DNA from: Physcomitrium patens
Lineage: Eukaryota > Streptophyta > Bryopsida > Funariales > Funariaceae
Reading direction: 5' to 3'
Assembly (NCBI RefSeq): GCF_000002425.4
Contig: NC_037267.1
Location: 6,027,396-6,091,395 of the forward strand
DNA length: 64,000 bases
Made by a program: the position numbers and the translations under genes. Positions 55,644 to 64,000 of the stretch are shown here, piece by piece. The notes beneath the pieces were generated by a model. That model had not been told where the DNA came from. It did no database searches and saw only the letters and a program-made list of their open reading frames with translations. The first letter of the stretch is position 1; every line of letters starts with the position of its first letter.

Positions 55644-58600
55644 ATTTGACAAGAATTTTAATTTACTATTCTTCTTTTTTTTAAAACGAGTAGATTATTC
55701 AAATTCTTTTGTTGTATTTTAAAGGTTACAAATTATCCATTTTTAAACTATATTTTTTATTTTTTAATATTATTTTTTTATTTTAAAATATATATATATA
55801 TATATATTTTTATAAAAAAAATTATATATTATTAGAGATTTTGAATTACTTTCTTTTAATTTTATTAGTAGATTTTTAAAAGTCATATGTTATAGATATA
55901 AAAAAATTATGGATATTATACTTCATAAAAGTGAAAATAGATTTAAAACTATTAAAAAAAAATTATAATCATGTTAACACTTTTGAAGTGGAAATCTCAC
56001 CAATTACTAATGTCAACTATAAAAGTCATATTTCCATACCTATCAAAGATGTTAATAATAAATTTTAATGTCTATGATAAAAAAATTAAGTAATTAAGAG
56101 AAGCAAGTAGATTAACCTCATAATTAAATCTAAAAAGTCCTCCTGTTATAAATACAAGATATGTAAGGATCAATATGCCAAAGAAGTTTGATGGAAAAGA
56201 TCAAAATTCTAAGGATTTTTATAATAAGCTAACTTCTATATAAAGTTGCATCCTTCTCAATATTTTAGTTGATTTACTCAAATTAAATTTATAAGCGCAT
56301 TCTTGTTTAAAAGTACTCTCTCTTAGTTTGTAGCTTTGATGGAAAATGATTTATGATTCTTCTATGATCTAAATTCATATTTGGAAGTATTTATGGCTAC
56401 ATTTTTAAAAAGTGATTAAAAAAAAGTTAATAAAATTTAAATTTCTATTTTTTTTTATAAGAATCATATTCATCTAATATATATGTTACTAAATTATAAG
56501 ACTTTGCTTGTAACATAGATTGAAATGACAAATTATTTATCAATAAATTTTAATATGGATTAAAAGTTAATATCAAAGATTTATTATTGACAATCTTGAA
56601 AGTAGACTTATTAAAATAATTTATTACTCAAGCCACTACTTGCAACATATGATTTTTTGAAAGACATCAAGAACAAAGATTTGGTTGAAAAAGAATAAGT
56701 CAAGTCACAATAATAACTCTTGAGTTTTCAAAAACTTATTTATCAAGACCAAAACTTATACAAATTAATATAGTACATTTTAAATCTCTCATCCAGAAAA
56801 AAAAAGATTTAATATTACCAAGAAAGATTATATTTATATTATAGAGAATCTAAGCACATTGCTTAACATTATTTTAAAAAAAAATAATGCAATTACAAAT
56901 TAAAAAGCATAGTTGCTAAAGATGAAAATATATTGAAAAACAAATTTATTTAGCTAAAATAGAGTTCATGCGGTTGGAATCTTATATAATATTTGGTAAA
57001 GGTCATATTTTCTTTTAGATCTTTCAACTTGCTTTATAATAGATATTTATTTAGGACCAAATAAATAAATTAAATCCATATTAGATTTAAGAGACTTAGC
57101 TTATTTAAATAAAAAATATTTTGTTAAAAAATAAAAATATTTTTAATCAAAAAATTAAGCTATTATATATAGAAGTCATAGATAGTCATTTATTATCTTT
57201 TAGAGATATTATCTATGAAACTATTTCTTTAGATATAGCAACTAATAGACATAATAGCTTAATAATATTTAATATTATTAAATCTCCATCCAACTTAATT
57301 ATTTTAGATTTATTGTGGCTAAAAAAATATAATCTTTGAATATATTAATTTTTTTATAACCTTAAATTTTTTATGACATAATCCAAATTTTTATATATAA
57401 ATAAAAAGTCATAAGTTCAAATCTTCATTGATAGGTATAATAACTTTCATACAAGCTGCAAAAAAAATATCACCTTTATCTATTTATATCATATATATTT
57501 TTTATAGTAAAAAGATTTTAAATAGCATTCCAAGTTGGTATTAAAATTATTAGAATATTTTTTTTAAAAGAAGAATGCAAATATTCTTTTAAAGTATTGT
57601 TCTTAGGATTTTTCAATTGATCGTCAAGAAGGAGTTCAACTACTATTTAGACCATTTTATAACTTATTACAAAATGAGTTGGTTTCACACAAGAAATATA
57701 TTGATAAGAATTTGGCTAAAAACTTCATATGTCATTCAAAATTTCCAATAAGAGTTGCAATCTTGATTATAAAGAAAAAAGATAGATCATTGTAGATGTA
57801 TGTAGTTTATGAAAGACTTAACAAGATCACCATTCAAAAATAAATATCTCCTATTCTTAATTTTAGGACTTTTTGATTAACTAAATCAACTTATAATATA
57901 TAAAAATATAGATCTACAAAGAATATATAACTTAATATGCATTAAAGAAAGAGATGAATGGAATATTGTATTTTGAATCAAGTATGGACGTTTTGAATAA
58001 ATGATATCATGCCTTTTAGAATGACAAATGTATCAACTACTTTTTAACATCTTATAAATGATATTTTTTGATAATTTTTAAATTATTTTATTTTCTATTA
58101 TTTAGATGAAATCTTAATCTATTTTAAGAATATAAAAGATCATGAACTTCATATTTTTTGTATATTACAAAAACTTAGAGATGCAATATTATACATCAAG
58201 ATAGAAAAGTTTTAAGTTAAATTAAGTTGAATTTTTATAATAAATAATTTAAAATGATGGCCTTATAATAGATTCTAAAAAAGTTCAAACTATCATACAT
58301 TAAAAATTTTCAAAAAAATAAAATATGTCTAATATTTTTTAAAATTTTTCAATTACTCTCAAATTTTCATTAAGAACTTTTTATAAGTTGCAAATCTATT
58401 TATACAATTGACTTGTAAAGACAAACTTGAGTAGAATAAAAAAACTAAAGCATCATTTGAAGCTTAAAGATAATTTTGATTTTTGCACCAATCTTGTATT
58501 GCATCAATTTTTCTAAGGTATTTTTTATAGAAATAGTTGCATCAAATTTTTCCTTAAATTTAATATTTTCACAAATGGAAAAAAATGTCAAACTGCACTT

Positions 58601-59759
58601 AATAGCTTTTTATTGTTGAAAATATTTAATATCACAAATCAACAATAAGATTCACAAGAAATAACTTTTTAAAAATATGGATTTTTTTTAAGAATAGCAA
58701 TAATATTTAGAAGGTACTTTAAATTTAATGGCTATTTATATAAATCACAAGAATCTCAAATATTTTATATTAATATATATTTTAAATTATTGTCAAGCTT
58801 GTTAGAGCATGTCTTTGTTAAGGTTTGAATTCAATATCACTTATTGACCATAAAAGCAACAAGATTTGTTAGATGCCATTTATAAATATTCTTATCTTCT
58901 ATCAAAAGATAAAAATATAGATTTTGATTAATAATAAATAATTCTTTTGAAACCAAAATAATTTTATCTTTAAAAAATGAAATCAACATTGACTATTTAT
59001 TCAACTTTTCTTCAGTAAGTTCAATCCAATATGTATTTAGATCCCATTGTTTATGATATTAAGAATAATTATTCTAAATCTCATGATACTTCTAAGTTTG
59101 AGTTTAAAAATAATTTATTCTATTTTGAGAGATACTTATATATTCCAAAAGGTAAAATATAATTTTGTGTTCTTCAAACTTATTATGATTTCTTAGCTAC
59201 ATGAAATTTTAGATACAACAAGACCTTGAATTAATATCTAATGATTTTTGGTGTCTTCAAATTTAAAAGCCAGTTAAAAAAAAATTATAAGTATGTGATA
59301 TTTATTTAAAGTCAAAACTTCTTTGTTATTAATCTTATAGACTTCTTTAACTATTACTTATATCAAAACAATGATATTCTTTTATTTCTATATATTTTAT
59401 TATAAATCTTCTAATCTCAAGTTCATATAATTTTATATTTGTAATATTAGATTATTTTACAAAGACCTTTTTTATGTATAAAAATTATTATAAGTAAAGA
59501 AATAATTAATTTTTTTTAACAATATATAATACTATTGTAGATTATCAAAGAATATATCATAAAATAGAAGAATTTAATTTGTATCAAGATTTTAAAAAAT
59601 CCTTTTTTAAATATTAAAAATAGATTTAAAACTATCTATGGTATATTATTGTCAAATCAATTTGAAAATAAAAAAGATGAATTAAATTTTACAATAATAT
59701 TTGAAATATACTATCAATATGATTAGATAATTTTTTTGCTATTAGCAAAGTGTACTTAT
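55644..59759 (+). pseudogene. CV-G gag-pol remnant
   Basis: Collinear with CV-C. Gag is near 56.1-56.9 kb ('atgccaaagaagtttgatgg' at 56176, the PKKFDG region). Protease is at 57121-57339 (the only open scrap, with LLYIEVIDSHLLSFRDIIYE and FNIIKSPSNLIILDLLWL). RT is at 57.6-58.3 kb, RNase H at 58.5-58.8 kb, and the integrase zinc domain and core at 59.1-59.76 kb. It is saturated with stops and extremely AT-rich, the oldest chromovirus in the window. Cop-K interrupts the core after CTY at 59759. Confidence 0.72.
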
Positions 59760-60087
59760 TATTGAAGAAAGAGAAGTTAGAAGCCACAACACTCAACATC
59801 AGTAAGGTTGTACATAAAGTAAAGTATGGAATAAGATGACTCTAACTTCCAACACTCTTTACTTATAGCTAGAAATTATATTTATTGTAGATGAATTTAG
59901 TCATTTTCATCCTTCTTTCTTTCATCCATCTAAATCCTAATTTTTTCTTACTCACTTGCCACCTAAAAATCCTAGTTTCTACTATAATAATATCTTTTAA
60001 TCTTTTATTATCTTTTGACTATTAGAAACTTACTATAGTTTAATTCTATGTGGTGGCAACCATACAAGATCTTACTGATCTTCAACA
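59760..60087 (-). repeat. Cop-K 3' LTR
   Basis: 328 bp. In element sense TGTTGAAGATCAG...CTTCAATA, matching the shorter right copy. Next to it is the polypurine tract (minus strand 'agcaaagtaggag') at 60088-60100. Confidence 0.8.
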
Positions 60088-60099
60088 CTCCTACTTTGC

Positions 60100-60643
60100 T
60101 AATTGCCAAAAGACTTTCAAACCTAATGCCTCTATCAACTCGTGGTGTCTATCCTTTATCAATGCTTTTGTAAGTACATCAGCAAGCATGTCTTTTGTAG
60201 CATAATACTTCATACATATTACTCTATCTTCAATTTTTTCTTGTATGAAATGATGTTAAACATCAATGTGCTTGGTTCTTGAATGGTGCTTTGGATTCTT
60301 AGCAAATGCAAGACATCCTTGATTGTCACACATTATAGGAGTTGCTTCCAATTGCAGTAGTCCAATGTCTTCTGAGAATTGTCTTATCTAATATGCTTTC
60401 ATTGCACAATGACTTGCTGCCATGTATTCAACCTTCATGGTTGATCTTTCAATAGTAGGTTATCTCTTATAATTCCATAAAATGGCTCCTACTCCAATAA
60501 AGAACACATATTCTATTGTGGAATTTCTATCATTTGCATCTCCAACCCAATTAAAATCACAATATCCTTGCAAAACAATATTATTACATTTAAGGTACAA
60601 TTTGAAGTTCTTTATACCTTTTAAGTACCTTGATTTTTTTTTA
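60100..60643 (-). pseudogene. Cop-K RNase H
   Basis: The minus strand shows the 3' end of Copia pol: KHHSRTKHIDVQHHFIQEKI, then CMKYYATKDMLADVLTKALI (about 60140-60290). Upstream of these (60.42-60.56 kb) is the RNase H core with its SNYSCGYTG- and STMKVEYMAASH-like stretches. There are a few stops. It aligns with Cop-B 13.2-13.75 kb. Confidence 0.7.
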
Positions 60644-60647
60644 CCAT

Positions 60648-61971
60648 TGTCATATTATGTAGCGTTTAGCTTGAAAATGCATCAGGCACCTGGCTATGGA
60701 AGATAAAAGAAAAATTATAATAACAAATAACTAATAACAGTAATTGACTTTGGTAATAGTAATCAGTAGTAGCAACCAATAATCAATAATAGTGACCAAT
60801 AACTAATTGCACTAGCCAATAACCAGTAGCGGTAATCAAAAATCAATAATAGTAATCAATATTCAATATGAATAATTAGTATCTACTAGTAGTAACCAAT
60901 AATTAGTAGTGATAACTAAAAATCAATAGCAATAATCAATATTTAATAGCAATAATCAATATCTAATAGCAAAAACCAATATCTAATAGTAACAACCAAT
61001 TTTCAATAGCAATAACCAATATCCAATAGTAATAACCAATTTCCAATAGTAATAACCAATATCTAGTAGCAATAACTAATATCCAGTAGCAATAACCAAT
61101 ATCCAGTATCAATAACCAATATCCATTAGCAATAATCAATATCCAGTAATAATAACTAATATTCAGTAGCAATAACCAATTTTTAGTAGCAAAAACCAAT
61201 ATCAAGTAGCAAAAACCAATATCTAGTAGCAATAATCAATATTCAATAGCAAAAACCAATATCCATTAGCAATAATCAATATTCAATAGCAAAAACCAAT
61301 ATCCTTCAAAAATATAGAACTTTAGCACTCAATTTCTTCCAATCCAATTGTTGGATTGAGCTCAAAATTTCTTAGGAGCAAGATAATATTCTTAACTTCA
61401 AATAGATGATAATCACAAAAATGTGCTTGGATGTGGATCAGCCTTCTTCTTCAATCTGAATGCTGAATTTCCAATACCAATTTCTTGACTTTGTAAAGCT
61501 CTTACAAACTCATTACAAATCCAAATCACACAAAAACAATGCTCATCAAAATCCTATCTAATTTGCTTTCAAATCCCACTCTTTGATGTGCCAAAAAATC
61601 TCGAAGTTCTCATAGGTGCTCAGTTTTATGCCTTAGGATCTGATTTCGACCCAGGTTGATAACCGACCCTTCTTAGGTATCAAATTTTGTCTCTTTTAAA
61701 TTAATGCTTGTTAAAATCAACTCCTAACTTCTTCCTATAAAATGCTCATATTCTTTATTTTCCTAATCTACTTTATTTTACCTTATTCATGGTTCAACAA
61801 AATAAATAGAAGGCCATTTGTAAAAGGCAGTATTGATACTTTTTAGTTTTACTACCTTTTGACTATTAATTATATCTCTAAGATAATTTTTTCTAATACT
61901 TTGAACTAAGATCTCTTATATTATAATAATTTTTATACTCTTTTACCTATTAGTCGTCTTACATCACAACA
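60648..61971 (-). repeat. Solo H-family LTR in Cop-K, with a 20-bp-unit array
   Basis: 1324 bp, TGTCATATTATG...CATCACAACA. Perfect 4-bp TSD ccat at 60644-60647 and 61972-61975. Between about 60720 and 61310 lies an array of roughly 20-21-bp units, consensus near 'aataaccaatatccagtagc'. Confidence 0.88.
60720..61310. repeat. Minisatellite, about 20-21-bp unit
   Basis: Nearly 30 imperfect copies, most regular at 61000-61290. The 89-codon minus-strand frame over 60963-61232 (repeating 'LLLDIGYCYWILVIA') is only the translation of this array. Confidence 0.9.
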
Positions 61972-61975
61972 CCAT

Positions 61976-62820
61976 TGTCCAATATAAAGATCTTGCCTTA
62001 GACATGTGTTGACTCACAACACTCATACTAAATGCAAGATTCACTCTTGTAGCCATCATTACATACATAATTGAGCCTATTATTTCCTCATATAGAATAT
62101 TTTATATTTCACTTTTAACTTGTACATACTCTTCATCCGTGAGCTTTATCAACTTCAAGTTGGCCTTCAAAGGTGTTTCAATAGACTTGCACTCGTCCAT
62201 GTTGAATCATTTCAACACTTCTTCAATGTACTTGGTTTGATTCATTGTAATAATCTTGTTGCCATGATCTCTTACAAACTCCACTCCTAAGCAATAGTGG
62301 AGCTCTTTCAAATCACTCATCTCATATTCTTTTTCTAATATGGCCTTCATCCAATCCATCTTTTCTATATTGTTAGCAAAGATGATCAAATTATCAACAT
62401 AGAGGATTACAATCAGTAAGAACTCCTTAGATTGTATCACATATAATGAATGATCAGCCTCACTCCTTACAAATTCTTTATTGATAAAAAATATGTCAAT
62501 ATGTTAGTACCATGCTCTTGGTAATTTTTTCAATCCATACAAGAATTTCTTCAACTTGCATACAAGGTGTTCTTTGCCTTGTTGTACAAATCCTTGAGGT
62601 TGGTCCATATAGATGGCTTCTTATAATTTCCCATTCAAAAAGGCCGTCTTCACATCTATTTGATGTATTTCCAAGTTCATTACTATCTCAATTGCTACAA
62701 TACTTCTAATAGTAGTTAATTTAGCAACGAGTGTATAAGTCTCATTGAAGTCAATTCTAGTAACTTATAAATATCCTTTGGCAACTAATTTTGTCTTGTG
62801 CCTCACCACCATATCCATTG
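61976..62820 (-). pseudogene. Cop-K reverse transcriptase
   Basis: 62440-62207 is open: SKEFLLIVILYVDNLIIFAN (catalytic YVDD changed to YVDN), DWMKAILEKEYEMSDLKELH and YCLGVEFVRD. Upstream, 62480-62820 in broken frames gives the KALYGLKKLPRAWY- and VVTKFTTIR-like N-terminal motifs. Downstream of 62207 is the thumb region up to the solo LTR. Confidence 0.75.
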
Positions 62821-63245
62821 CATGTCTTTTAGTTCTAAATATCCCTTTACAAACAACATTTGATTGATTTGCTGGAAGAAGTGTCAATTTCTATGTACCA
62901 TTCTTTATAAGAAATTAGTATTCTTCTTTTATAGCCTTTTTTCACTTCATTGCATCTTAAAACTTTATAGCATCATACAAAGACAACGGATTAGCAAAGA
63001 AAGCAACACTTGCATGTTCTTCACTTACTTGACAAAAGATGTAGTTCTTCTACTATTCACTACGAGGTTTTCTTTCTCTCAAGGAATATCTTCTTTTATT
63101 TGAAGGAGATTCAACTTGTTTTACTTCAAGCTCTCTTCTAAGCTTTTTTTTTTCTTAAAACTTATCTTTTTTGACTTAAAGGTTGATATTCTTCATCATC
63201 ATCATCATTATAATCTTCAATATCTTCATTACTTGTCTTTGAAAT

Positions 63246-63740
63246 TTATAAGGCCTTCTTTTTTATCTTCTTTGAATCTTCATCTTTATTCAAACTTTTA
63301 ACTTCATTTTCTTCATCTTCTTCTTTTGTTGTTGGAATTGGAGATGTATCCATAAACACATCATTACTCTCACTTAGACACATCTCCAAAAGCTTACAAG
63401 TACTTTTATGCTCTAAAAATTCAACATCACAACTTTTGATGATCTTTTTGGTGTCCAAACACATTAGCTTATATGCCTTGGTACCTTCACAATATCCTAA
63501 AAAAATACGCTTTGTATCTTTTGCATCAAGTTTGGACCTGATACAATTTGGTATCTTTGCATATATAATACATCTAAAGGTCCTTATATATAAGATACAA
63601 GGTTGTCTTCCACTCCAAGCTTCTTGAGGTGTCATTGATGCAAGAGCACTTATTGGACGCCTATTTCTTGTATATACTGCATTCACCATAGCTTTCGTCC
63701 AAAATTCATAACCTAGCTGCCATCTAAAAATCTTAGCCAT
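63246..63740 (-). pseudogene. Cop-K integrase C-terminal part
   Basis: A 164-codon frame: AKIFRWQLGYEFWTKAMVNA, VYTRNRRPISALASMTPQEA, then LGYCEGTKAYKLMCLDTKKI and an acidic/basic tail (EEDEENEVKSLNKDEDSKKI). It covers the end of the integrase core and its C-terminal extension, with the DDE residues missing because of the deletion. It aligns with Cop-B 11.9-12.2 kb. Confidence 0.8.
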
Positions 63741-63848
63741 TATTATAGTTACATCTTTTAATCCTTTTTTATCTTTTGACTATGAGCAACTTACTATGAT
63801 TTAACTTTATGTGGTAGCAACTATGGAAGATCTTATTAATCTTCAATA
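63741..63848 (-). repeat. Cop-K 5' LTR, remaining outer part
   Basis: About 110 bp matching 59980-60087 of the other LTR, ending 'cttcaata'. The junction to integrase lies near 63737-63745, where both partners share a short 'attatagt'/'actataat'-like stretch. Confidence 0.7.
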
Positions 63849-63853
63849 CTTAT

Positions 63854-64000
63854 AATAACACAATACATTCTTTTATTTAATAAATATTTTTTTAATTATA
63901 ATTATCATCTATGAATTAATACTTTAAATTTTTCAAAAATTGATCATCTTTAGAAAAAATATTTAATAAATCATTTATTAAAGTTGTACACAACAAAAAA
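63854..64000 (+). pseudogene. CV-G integrase core continuing
   Basis: 'aataacacaatacattctt' reads NNTIHSF, the direct continuation of ...KCTY before Cop-K and the equivalent of AYNNTLHAS in CV-A. This shows that Cop-K sits inside this integrase. Confidence 0.65.

Larger units (their letters stand above)
59760..63848 (-). mobile_element. Cop-K: Ty1/Copia element, internally deleted
   Basis: Perfect TSD cttat at 59755-59759 and 63849-63853. Left (3') LTR 59760-60087. Of the right (5') LTR only about 63737-63848 remains, joined straight to integrase. The rest of that LTR, the primer site, gag, protease and the start of integrase are deleted. The remaining pol is of the same lineage as Cop-B. 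A solo H-LTR splits it between RNase H and RT. Confidence 0.85.
36809..64000 (+). mobile_element. CV-G: very old chromovirus, shell for later insertions; 3' end outside window
   Basis: Its 5' LTR starts at 36809 (TGTCACAAACATACG; compare CV-C TGTCACAAATATATAC). It continues at about 39610-39806 and 55470-55643 once the H-type element and CV-C are removed. The internal part is 55644-59759 and 63854-64000. No open frame of any length survives except a 72-codon protease scrap. TGACAAGAAT at 55647-55656 is the decayed primer site. The integrase core is interrupted by Cop-K (TSD cttat). Confidence 0.7.

Noticed and set aside
60963..61232. 89-codon repeating hydrophobic ORF
   Set aside because: It is a translation of the 20-21-bp minisatellite within a solo LTR.
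60720..61310. CRISPR-like regular repeats
   Set aside because: The units are contiguous without unique spacers, and the context is a plant LTR.

Overview
The window looks like a land-plant nuclear chromosome segment: one host gene in a mass of nested, mutationally decayed LTR retrotransposons, very AT-rich apart from the youngest insertions. The only confident host gene (about 31.4-33.9 kb, minus strand) encodes the AP-2 adaptor sigma subunit in the plant form, split by five short GT-AG introns. The youngest retroelement is a chromodomain-bearing Ty3/Gypsy element (chromovirus). Its type, together with the short introns, would fit a non-seed plant such as a moss or liverwort, but that assignment is an inference of low confidence.

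Names used below. Chromoviruses: CV-I (1-712), CV-E (6695-28934, minus), CV-A (14109-20271, minus), CV-G (36809 to beyond the window, plus), CV-C (39807-55464, plus). Copia elements: Cop-B (7859-20319, plus) and Cop-K (59760-63848, minus). Non-chromodomain Gypsy elements with a tRNA-Asp-like primer site: Gyp-D (20684-28082, minus) and Gyp-F (46450-55123, minus). A third Gypsy lineage, Gyp-H, has coding remnants at 4.2-5.6 kb and many LTRs, mostly solo, with TGTC...GACA ends and 4-bp target duplications.

The nesting can be read from target site duplications (TSDs). Left of the host gene: CV-E was hit by Cop-B (atacc/atatt) and by Gyp-D (gcttg/gctcg); Cop-B was hit by a solo H-LTR (acat/atat) and by CV-A (ccttg/ccttg); Gyp-D was hit by a solo H-LTR (ctgt/ccgt). 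Right of the gene: the LTR of CV-G was hit by an H-type element and by CV-C (taagg/taagg); CV-C was hit by a solo H-LTR (acgg/acaa) and by Gyp-F (gtagc/ctagc); Gyp-F was hit by a solo H-LTR (ccgc/ccgc); the integrase of CV-G was hit by Cop-K (cttat/cttat), itself hit by a solo H-LTR (ccat/ccat). Older layers carry more C-to-T type changes and stop codons.

The most notable observations are: (1) Gyp-F has lost gag and protease and carries instead an intronless 3' fragment of a host omega-3 fatty-acid desaturase gene, joined directly to a full-length copy of tRNA-Asp where only an 18-nt primer-binding site is expected. (2) The LTRs of CV-A contain dense arrays of heat-shock elements about 100 bp upstream of a TATA box, which predicts a heat-responsive retrotransposon. 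(3) CV-A carries an intact extra ORF between two polypurine tracts downstream of pol, and Gyp-D/F carry a different, coiled-coil-bearing ORF in the same position. (4) The H-LTR family carries an internal tandem array whose unit differs from copy to copy, including a telomere-like version. The regions 29.8-31.0 and 33.96-36.8 kb hold AT-rich sequence without recognisable genes.
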